This document shows positions 5,639-11,292 of a DNA stretch of 11,292 bases, one piece after another (within the stretch, counting starts at the first letter, position 1; every line of letters starts with the position of its first letter). Both the position numbers and the translations under genes were made by a program. The DNA is taken from contig JAEZTD010000399.1 of the NCBI GenBank assembly GCA_023443705.1, forward strand, positions 1 to 11,292. The letters run 5' to 3'. The notes beneath the pieces were generated by a model that worked only from the letters and a program-made list of their open reading frames with translations, was not told the origin of the DNA and did no database searches. This stretch comes from Bacillota bacterium (GTDB lineage Bacteria; Bacillota; Clostridia; Christensenellales; Aristaeellaceae).

Positions 5639-7396
5639 ATGGGCAAAATCAAATGGTTGGGCGCGGTCATCCTCACGCTTGCGCTGCTCGTCGTCATGCC
5701 TATGGCCGCTTTGGCGGCCACCGGAATATCCGATCAGGGCGGCTGGGTCGGCCAGACAGAGGGGACGCTATACGCAATCCTCCAGGACGGAGACAGCTAC
5801 TCCGTCTATTCGCTGCCCGCTTCGGGCGGCAGCCCGACCAAGCTGGACACCGCCCAGACGATGACCAACCTTCTCATCGGCGGCAACGGCTCGGCCTACT
5901 ATCTCGCGGGGGACGGCGCCAACTTCCATCTGAAGTCCATCGGGGACGGCGGCGTAGTTTCGACCCTTGTCAACTTTGAGAACGGCGTTCAGGCCAAGCA
6001 GATTTCCTGGTACGACGGCATGCTCTACTGCCTGATCGAAAACAAGCTGAGCGTTATCGATCCGGCATCCGGCGACATGGATGAGGTCACCCCCGAGCTT
6101 TTGACGGAATACGTCATCATCGACGACGTAATCTTCTACGTCTCAGGTTCGGACATCGCCACCTACACCCATGAAATGACCGGCGGCGACATGCTGGTCA
6201 CGTCCTCTGGCAAGCTTTACTCAATGACCTCCACCGGCTCCAACCCAGAGCTGATCCTGGACAAGGGCATCTCGGACCTGCGCGCCGCCGGCGATTACCT
6301 GTACTTCCATAACATGGAGGACAGCTACGCGATGGGCTCCAGCGACGATACGTGGCTGGAGGGCAAGCTGTACCGCTACAACATCCAGACCGGACAGCTC
6401 ACTTCGATGAACCTGGATTACGACTGGGACTTCTTCCCCACCGCCCGCGGCGTTGTGGTGTACACTTCCCAGGACGTCTCCCTCTACCCGCTGACCGGCG
6501 GCGACGGCCAGGTGCTGATGACCCCGGAGCTTTACACCACGCTGACGGTGTTCGGCGACGCGGCTTACGTGTATGAACATTCCACCGGAACCCTGACCGA
6601 GGTGCCGCTGAACGGCTCCGCCGCCGCGCCGCTCGTCACCCTCAGCGCCGCCACGCCGCTGACCACAGACGACCCCGACGACGAAACAGGCGACGAGACC
6701 AGCGGAACCGACGGGGAGATCACGGACGATCCCGACACCACCGGAGACGACACAATCGATGCCGATGACGATGACGACAGCGGCTCGTCCTCCGGCTCCT
6801 CCTCTGGCGGCAGCTCGTCCACGGCCACCAGCAGCGGCTACATCTTCCCCAATTCTTCCACGAAGAAGCTGACCCGCTCGCAGATTCTCAAGGTCGCCAA
6901 GTCCAAGTGGGGCTATGCGCGCAATGAGATCTATGCGCGCCACGGCTACCGCTTCAAGTCCTCCAAGTACAAGAAGTATTTCGCCAACAAAACCTGGTAC
7001 AAGCCGGGCAGTTTCTCGACAGGCGAGCTCAATTCCATCGAGTGGTACAACATGGACCTCATCAAGTCGATGGAAATCGAATACGGCCTGCTCTCCGGCT
7101 CCACCTCGTCCTCCGGCGGCAGCAGCTCCGGCGCGAAGAACAACTACTATATATTCTCCAGTTCTTCAACAAAGAAACTGACGGCCAGCCAGCTCAAAGG
7201 CCTGTCCAAGAGCAAACTGGCGCTGGCCCGCAACGAGATTCTGGCCCGTAACGGCTACAAGTTCAAGACGGCCGCTTACAAAAAATACTTTGCAAACCAG
7301 AAGTGGTACAAGCCCGGCGGGTATTCCTCCGGCAAACTCAACTCGATCGAGTGGTACAACATCAAGCTGATCAAAAAGTACGAAGCCAAAAAATAA
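5639..7396 (+). CDS. Secreted protein with propeller-like domain and two YARHG domains
   Basis: A 585-residue exported protein. Residues 1-26 form a signal peptide (GKIKW, hydrophobic core, ALA cleavage site before A27). Residues about 30-335 consist of short beta-strand blades with motifs such as GTLYAILQDG, GSAYYLAGDG, DYLYFHN and GKLYRYN, resembling the DUF5050-type beta-propeller. Then follow an extremely acidic Asp/Thr linker (about 343-381), a Ser/Gly linker, YARHG domain 1 (about 401-480, YARNEIYARHGYRF), another Ser/Gly linker (about 486-500) and YARHG domain 2 (about 504-583, LARNEILARNGYKF). The YARHG domain is a small extracellular domain of unknown function. The positively charged repeats next to an acidic stalk suggest wall or polymer binding, which is inference. 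No sortase motif or transmembrane anchor is visible. The start ATG has AGGAGGG 6 bases upstream. It is transcribed with or after ldcA, and a strong terminator ends it. Confidence 0.85.
   Translation: MGKIKWLGAVILTLALLVVMPMAALAATGISDQGGWVGQTEGTLYAILQDGDSYSVYSLPASGGSPTKLDTAQTMTNLLIGGNGSAYYLAGDGANFHLKSIGDGGVVSTLVNFENGVQAKQISWYDGMLYCLIENKLSVIDPASGDMDEVTPELLTEYVIIDDVIFYVSGSDIATYTHEMTGGDMLVTSSGKLYSMTSTGSNPELILDKGISDLRAAGDYLYFHNMEDSYAMGSSDDTWLEGKLYRYNIQTGQLTSMNLDYDWDFFPTARGVVVYTSQDVSLYPLTGGDGQVLMTPELYTTLTVFGDAAYVYEHSTGTLTEVPLNGSAAAPLVTLSAATPLTTDDPDDETGDETSGTDGEITDDPDTTGDDTIDADDDDDSGSSSGSSSGGSSSTATSSGYIFPNSSTKKLTRSQILKVAKSKWGYARNEIYARHGYRFKSSKYKKYFANKTWYKPGSFSTGELNSIEWYNMDLIKSMEIEYGLLSGSTSSSGGSSSGAKNNYYIFSSSSTKKLTASQLKGLSKSKLALARNEILARNGYKFKTAAYKKYFANQKWYKPGGYSSGKLNSIEWYNIKLIKKYEAKK
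6839..7393 (+). repeat. Intragenic duplication of the YARHG module
   Basis: The segments 6839-7078 and 7148-7393 encode two related copies of about 80 residues starting YIF, then STKKLT, and sharing KKYFAN, WYKPG and LNSIEWYN. The copies have clearly diverged: W424-G-Y has become L-A-L, and YARHG has become LARNG in copy 2. The duplication is therefore not recent. The separating Ser/Gly linker resembles the linker before copy 1, suggesting that linker and domain were duplicated as one unit. Confidence 0.85.
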
Positions 7397-7407
7397 CCCT
7401 TTACCCT

Positions 7408-7443
7408 TGCGGGGGCGGCTGAACCCGCCCCCGCATTGTTTTT
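7408..7443 (+). terminator. Rho-independent terminator after the YARHG gene
   Basis: TGCGGGGGCGG (7408-7418) pairs perfectly with CCGCCCCCGCA (7425-7435) around a 6-base loop, followed by TTGTTTTT (7436-7443). It begins 12 bases after the stop codon at 7394-7396. It separates the secreted-protein gene from the acetylation cassette, which must then have its own promoter. In 7444-7498 only poor matches are visible, for example ATGGCA (7450-7455) and TATACG (7473-7478) at a 17-base spacing, or a lone TATGAT at 7479-7484. Confidence 0.92.
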
Positions 7444-7498
7444 GTCGCAATGGCACATGGAACCGCCGAACCTATACGTATGATCGGGAGTTGATGTC

Positions 7499-8905
7499 GT
7501 GGTCTTTTCCAGCTCCGAATTTCTCTTCTTTTTTTTGCCGTTTGTTCTTGCCGTCTACTTCGGCCTGATGCGCGGGCGGGGCGCCAGAAACCTTCTTCTT
7601 GCCCTCGTCAGCCTCTTCTTCTACGCCTGGGGCGAACCGTGGTTTGTGTTTGTCATGCTCGCCTCGATCGCCTTCAACTGGCTGTGCGCGCTTGAGATCG
7701 ACAAGCGCCGTGAAACCGGGGCCGCCAAGGGGTGGCTGATGTTCTCGGTCGTCGGAAACCTTGGTCTTCTTGGCGCGTTCAAATACCTGATGTTCGTTCT
7801 CGAAAACATCAATCTGGCTTTTGGCGCGCACATTCCGGTGCCGAAGATCCTGCTCCCCATCGGCATTTCGTTCTTCACGTTCCAGGCCATGTCCTACGTG
7901 ATCGACGTCTACCGCGGCGACGGCAAGGTTCAGAAGAATTTTATGAACGTGTGCCTGTACGTGTCCTTCTTCCCGCAGTTGATCGCCGGCCCGATCGTAA
8001 GGTACCAGACCGTCGCCGACGAAATCAACGAGCGCTTCGAAAACATGGACGACTTTACGCGCGGCGCGCGGCGCTTCATGGTCGGGCTGGGCAAGAAGGT
8101 CATCCTGGCCAACAGTCTGGCGCTTCTGGTGGACAACGCGTTTTCCCACGCGCCGAGCGAGCTGTCCGTGGTCGGCGCATGGCTGGGCGCCATTGCCTAC
8201 CTGTGGCAGGTGTATTACGATTTCTCCGGCTACTCCGACATGGCCATTGGCATGGGCTGGATGTTCGGCTTCCACTTTCTGGAGAACTTCGACTACCCAA
8301 TGATCTCGCGATCGGTCACCGAATTCTGGCGCCGCTGGCACATCTCGCTGGGCACCTGGTTCCGGGATTATCTGTTCATCCCGCTGGGCGGCAGCCGCGT
8401 AAAGAGTACCTGGCGGCTTCTGTTCAACATGTTCGTGGTCTGGTCGCTGACGGGCCTTTGGCACGGCGCTTACTGGAAGTACCTGTTCTGGGGCATCGGC
8501 TTTTTCATCTTTCTGGCGCTTGAGCGCTTCACCGGCCTTTCGAAGAAACTGGACAAGCAGCCGCTGGGCGTACTCTACGCGATGATCGCGGTCACCACGA
8601 TCACGGTGCTGATCCGCTCCGACAACATGACCTACGCCTCCGGGTTCATCGGCTCCATGTACGGCATAAACTCTAGCGGCTTTTGGGATGCCACCGCCGC
8701 AATGTACGTGCGGGAGTACGGCGTTTTTGTCGCGCTGGCGCTTTTGATCGGCCTGCCCATCGGCCGGTTCGTCAAGGAAAAGCTGCACGTGCCGGAGCGT
8801 GCCTTTGAGCTCCTGAGCGCCGTCGGGCTGATCGCGGTGTTCGTCGTCTCGCTGAGCTACATCGTCATGGGCGGCTACAACCCGTTCATCTACTTCAATT
8901 TCTAG
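7499..8905 (+). CDS. MBOAT O-acyltransferase, AlgI/DltB type
   Basis: A 468-residue polytopic membrane protein of the MBOAT family that moves an acyl (usually acetyl) group across the membrane for modification of an exported polymer. It has about ten hydrophobic segments. Family signatures are the opening VFSSSEFLFFFLPF, LPIGISFFTFQ (119-129), FPQLIAGPIVRY (158-169), YDFSGYSDMAIG (240-251), FWRRWHISLGTWFRDY (276-291) with H281, and LTGLWHGAYW (317-326) with the invariant catalytic H322. The start is GTG at 7499, with GGGAG 8 bases upstream. An in-frame stop lies at 7481, and the ATG at 7494 is in another frame. The next gene, a DHHW/AlgJ-like partner, begins 11 bases after the stop, with its ribosome site overlapping that stop. 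The acceptor polymer is unknown. There is no glycan synthase nearby, and no D-alanine ligase that would point to DltB. Confidence 0.92.
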   Translation: MVFSSSEFLFFFLPFVLAVYFGLMRGRGARNLLLALVSLFFYAWGEPWFVFVMLASIAFNWLCALEIDKRRETGAAKGWLMFSVVGNLGLLGAFKYLMFVLENINLAFGAHIPVPKILLPIGISFFTFQAMSYVIDVYRGDGKVQKNFMNVCLYVSFFPQLIAGPIVRYQTVADEINERFENMDDFTRGARRFMVGLGKKVILANSLALLVDNAFSHAPSELSVVGAWLGAIAYLWQVYYDFSGYSDMAIGMGWMFGFHFLENFDYPMISRSVTEFWRRWHISLGTWFRDYLFIPLGGSRVKSTWRLLFNMFVVWSLTGLWHGAYWKYLFWGIGFFIFLALERFTGLSKKLDKQPLGVLYAMIAVTTITVLIRSDNMTYASGFIGSMYGINSSGFWDATAAMYVREYGVFVALALLIGLPIGRFVKEKLHVPERAFELLSAVGLIAVFVVSLSYIVMGGYNPFIYFNF

Positions 8906-8916
8906 GAGGGATGGCC

Positions 8917-10113
8917 ATGCTGCGTAAAAGAATTGATATCGTCCTGACCGCCATCCTTCTCGCTTCCATCCTCGTGATAGGCGGCGTGACGGCTTCGCTT
9001 CACATGCGTGAATTCGGCTATGACCTTGTGAAAGGTTACACCAACTACCTGAAAGAGGGGCGACCGCTGGCGAGCGTGTCGGCCCGCATCTCGGCGCTGA
9101 CCAACACGATCAATCAGGTGCTCCTAGGCAAGGATGTCTTCCAGAAGCTGAACTTGCGGCTTCAGATGGCGCTGGGCAAGGAGATGTTCAGCCTCGGCGG
9201 CAGCACGATGGTCCGGCTTAAGACCGGTCAGCTCTATGACCTGCAAAAAAGGACGGCCTTTACCGACGACATCGAAAAGATGGTTCTTCTAAAGGAAAAT
9301 TTGGGGGAAATGGGCATCCCCATGCTCTACGTTTATCCTCACAGCATGCTGTACGAAGATGGACTGCTGCCCGGCGGGGTCGTAGACACCAACATTCAGA
9401 TGGCGGATGAGCTGGTCTCCGGCCTCCGGGAAGCGGGCATCCCGGTCATTGACAGCCGCGAAGTGTACCAATCTGCCGGTCTCGCCTTGGGCCAGGCCGT
9501 CTATCGCACGGACCAGCACTGGGCGAACCAACTGATCTTTCAAACCTTTCGCGTCACCGCCGCAAAGCTGAACGAAATGGGTCTGTTTGTCGACCCCTCG
9601 ATCTACGCGGAGGAGAGCTTCACGACCGAGACGTATCCGCGCATGCACATGGGGCAGGTGGGCGAGCGTCTGGGAATCGGCCTGATCGAACCGGATGACT
9701 TTGCACTGATCTACCCGACCTACGATACCGCGTTTTCGAAAAAAATTGTCAACGGCCGCAATGTCGAGGATAAAAACGGCTCTTTCATGGATCTTCTCTA
9801 CACCGGCCTGCTTGATGACGCAAAGAATAACGGCGTGGCAAACCTTTACTGGGTCTACGGAAACCAGGACGCGGAAAACTGGTATACGAACGACAAAGTA
9901 GCCACCGGGCGCATACTGATTTCCAAGGATTCCTTCGGTACCCCCTTTGTGGATTTCATGGCGCTTACCGCCCACGAGGTGCTGGCGGTGGACCTGCGAA
10001 AGACGACGCGCACCATCGAAGACTACGCGCGGGAGTACCAGCCGGACATCGTGATCGTCGCCCACTCGCAGGCGATGCTCCGGTCCGCCAACTATGTTTT
10101 TGTGGAAAAATAA
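8917..10113 (+). CDS. AlgJ/AlgX-like DHHW acetylation partner
   Basis: A 398-residue protein with one N-terminal membrane segment (about 8-26) and an extracytoplasmic SGNH-hydrolase-like domain. AlgJ/AlgX proteins accept the acetyl group exported by the MBOAT partner and place it on the polysaccharide. The signature Asp and His are in TDQHW (198-202), and the nucleophile is probably S339 in ISKDSFGTP. The family usually shows GDSF here, so Lys337 replaces Gly. The closing segment at 361-381, with IEDYAREY and QPDIVIV, is typical of the group. ATG 8917 is preferred over the in-frame ATG 8911, because AGGAGGG (8904-8910) touches 8911 directly but lies 6 bases before 8917. The ribosome site overlaps the stop of the MBOAT gene (TAG 8903-8905), so the two are translated as a unit. 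Peptidoglycan or another wall polymer is a possible acceptor. Confidence 0.85.
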   Translation: MLRKRIDIVLTAILLASILVIGGVTASLHMREFGYDLVKGYTNYLKEGRPLASVSARISALTNTINQVLLGKDVFQKLNLRLQMALGKEMFSLGGSTMVRLKTGQLYDLQKRTAFTDDIEKMVLLKENLGEMGIPMLYVYPHSMLYEDGLLPGGVVDTNIQMADELVSGLREAGIPVIDSREVYQSAGLALGQAVYRTDQHWANQLIFQTFRVTAAKLNEMGLFVDPSIYAEESFTTETYPRMHMGQVGERLGIGLIEPDDFALIYPTYDTAFSKKIVNGRNVEDKNGSFMDLLYTGLLDDAKNNGVANLYWVYGNQDAENWYTNDKVATGRILISKDSFGTPFVDFMALTAHEVLAVDLRKTTRTIEDYAREYQPDIVIVAHSQAMLRSANYVFVEK

Positions 10114-10201
10114 CCGCCTATGGGCAATTGGGGGATTTCGCCGTCCCATGCGTTCATAGTATTTCGAATAATGCGGTAGGATAGGTGCGGAGGATGATTT
10201 T

Positions 10202-11107
10202 TTGCAGAGGCTCCTAGAAGAACTGTACAGGGTGCTGCCGCCTGAGCGCGTGCTCGTAAACGAACCGATGGCCCGGCACACCACCTTCCGCCTGGGCGGC
10301 CCGGCGGACGTATTTGTGATGCCGGAAACGGCCGACGAGGCGGTCGCGGCCATAACCGCCGCCGATACGCTGGGCGTGCGCCATCTGATTCTGGGCAACG
10401 GCTCCAACATGATCGTGCGAGACGGCGGGCTTCGCGCGCTGGTGATTTCGACGGTGGCGATGAACACCGTTGAAATCCAAAGCAATTCAGTGACCGCCCA
10501 GGCGGGCGCGCTCCTGTCCAAGGTCGCGTCGGAAGCGCTGGCCGCGGGCCTTTCCGGGCTGGAATTCGCCTGCGGCATCCCCGGTTCGGTGGGTGGTGCC
10601 GCGGCAATGAACGCCGGCGCCTACGGCTTCGATATGGCGGGGGTGCTGACCGGCGCCCGGGTCTTCATGGATGGGCGGGACCAATGGCTGCCCCTGGATG
10701 AGATGGACTACGGCTACCGAAGATCAAAGGTCCTAAAGCAGGGCGGAACGGTTCTGGAGGCTCGCTACGCGCTGACGCCGGACGACCCGGCGCGCATTCG
10801 CGAGCGCATGAACGAATTTAACACCTGCCGCCGTGAAAAGCAGCCGCTGCATCTGCCCAGCGCGGGCTCCGTCTTCAAGCGTCCGGAGGGCCATTTCGCT
10901 GGCGCGCTGATCGAACAGGCCGGCCTCAAGGGCTACACCATCGGCGGCGCGCAGGTCTCCACGCTGCACGCGGGCTTTATCGTCAACATCGGCGGCGCCA
11001 CCGCGGCAGATGTAACAAACCTGATCGCCCATATTCAGAAGGAGGTTCTGGCGCGCTCCGGCGTTCATCTGGAGTGCGAGGTTCGCATCCTGGGCGAGGA
11101 AGCCTGA
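10202..11107 (+). CDS. murB: UDP-N-acetylenolpyruvoylglucosamine reductase MurB
   Basis: A 301-residue MurB, the usual length for the short type II form. It is cytoplasmic, reduces UDP-GlcNAc-enolpyruvate to UDP-MurNAc with NADPH and FAD, and is the second committed step of peptidoglycan precursor synthesis. Visible features are the early TTFRLGGPAD (27-36), the FAD loop ILGNGSNMIVRD (63-74), GIPGSVGGAAAMNAGAYG (125-142), YGYRRS (170-175) with the Tyr-Arg pair of the type II enzymes, the catalytic S223 in SAGSVFKRP, and the C-terminal catalytic glutamate probably E293 in ECEVRILG. The start is TTG at 10202, with GGAGG 8 bases upstream. The ATG at 10194 is out of frame and hits a stop within eight codons. 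The 88-base gap before it has no strong promoter. TTCATA (10153-10158) and TAGGAT (10177-10182) at an 18-base spacing is the best weak candidate. Confidence 0.97.
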   Translation: MQRLLEELYRVLPPERVLVNEPMARHTTFRLGGPADVFVMPETADEAVAAITAADTLGVRHLILGNGSNMIVRDGGLRALVISTVAMNTVEIQSNSVTAQAGALLSKVASEALAAGLSGLEFACGIPGSVGGAAAMNAGAYGFDMAGVLTGARVFMDGRDQWLPLDEMDYGYRRSKVLKQGGTVLEARYALTPDDPARIRERMNEFNTCRREKQPLHLPSAGSVFKRPEGHFAGALIEQAGLKGYTIGGAQVSTLHAGFIVNIGGATAADVTNLIAHIQKEVLARSGVHLECEVRILGEEA

Positions 11108-11183
11108 CCTTTCCTCAGATCAAGCCCTGCATGGTCCGGGATGTTCGGTCCGACGGAAATCGCCCAAACCAATTATGAAGCAC

Positions 11184-11210
11184 GCGCCCGCCGCCATCCC
11201 CGGCGGGCGC
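11184..11210 (+). terminator. Hairpin between murB and whiA, possible weak terminator
   Basis: GCGCCCGCCG (11184-11193) pairs perfectly over 10 bases with CGGCGGGCGC (11201-11210) around the loop CCATCCC. The following bases, TCTTGAA, are a poor T-run, so termination of murB transcripts may be partial. It lies 76 bases after the murB stop and 37 bases before the next start codon, in a gap with no credible small gene. Confidence 0.55.
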
Positions 11211-11247
11211 TCTTGAACGAATGTCGGGATGGCTGGGAGGGTTCTGG

Positions 11248-11292
11248 ATGTCGTTTTCATCGGACGTGCGGGAGGAACTCGCGCGCTCAGGT
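11248..11292 (+). CDS. whiA: DNA-binding protein WhiA, N-terminus only
   Basis: Fifteen codons are present before the window ends: MSFSSDVREELARSG. This fits the very conserved WhiA opening (MSF, Ser, then a K/R-E-L motif). WhiA is a regulator of sporulation and division genes with a LAGLIDADG-like domain and a helix-turn-helix, neither of which is inside the window. ATG 11248 has GGGAGG 7 bases upstream. Position supports the call, because whiA lies close to murB in many Gram-positive genomes, usually with rapZ and yvcK between them. Those two are absent here. Only a short stretch is available, so the call rests on the motif plus the neighbour. Confidence 0.78.
   Translation, partial: MSFSSDVREELARSG

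Noticed and set aside
6700..7150. Recent tandem repeat or CRISPR-like array in the Ser/Gly and Asp-rich stretches
   Set aside because: These are in-frame low-complexity linkers of the secreted protein. There are no regular repeat-spacer units.
7472..8788. A 438-codon open frame on the minus strand
   Set aside because: It lies antisense to the MBOAT gene, which has all its family motifs. The antisense product is low-complexity charged sequence without membrane segments or motifs.
10194..10217. ATG at 10194 as the murB start
   Set aside because: It is in a different frame and reaches a stop after seven codons.
9289..10578. A 429-codon open frame on the minus strand
   Set aside because: It overlaps the ends of both the DHHW gene and murB in antisense and has no recognisable domain.

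Overview
The window looks like chromosomal DNA of a fairly GC-rich (roughly 60% by eye) low-complexity-rich member of the Bacillota, probably Clostridia. The reasons are the murB gene followed by the first codons of whiA, an M55 D-aminopeptidase (DppA) next to an S66 LD-carboxypeptidase as in the Bacillus dpp-ykf locus, a SpoVK/CbbX-type AAA+ ATPase, a secreted YARHG protein, strong AGGAGG-type ribosome sites and many GTG/TTG starts. A placement among high-GC uncultured Clostridia is inference only. No mobile element, tRNA, rRNA or CRISPR array is visible.

Layout: bases 1-148 hold no gene I can support, but they contain three hairpins ending in a strong plus-strand terminator. From 3574 down to 148 the minus strand carries a probable three-gene operon: a zinc-dependent polyol/alcohol dehydrogenase of the erythritol/threitol type, a SpoVK/CbbX-like AAA+ ATPase with disordered flanks, and a radical SAM enzyme with a short C-terminal cysteine region. 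A 180-base gap (3575-3755) has a clear sigma-A-type promoter facing each way. To its right, dppA and an ldcA/ykfA-type carboxypeptidase sit 4 bases apart on the plus strand and form a peptidoglycan-peptide (D-amino-acid peptide) degradation pair. After a 133-base gap with a GC-rich hairpin comes a large secreted protein: signal peptide, propeller-like domain, very acidic linker and two YARHG domains, closed by a textbook terminator. Next is a two-gene O-acetylation cassette, an AlgI-type MBOAT acyltransferase plus an AlgJ/AlgX-like (DHHW) SGNH-type partner, then murB, an intergenic hairpin, and the truncated start of whiA.

Functional reading: everything from 3756 to the right end is compatible with one theme, the cell envelope. 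It covers murein peptide salvage, an exported wall- or surface-associated protein, acetylation of an exported glycan, a peptidoglycan precursor enzyme and a sporulation/division-linked regulator. The minus-strand operon is the least explained part. A radical SAM enzyme, a remodelling-type AAA+ ATPase and a polyol dehydrogenase in tight series do not correspond to a pathway I recognise, and this is the best candidate in the window for something undescribed. None of these assignments has been checked by database search.
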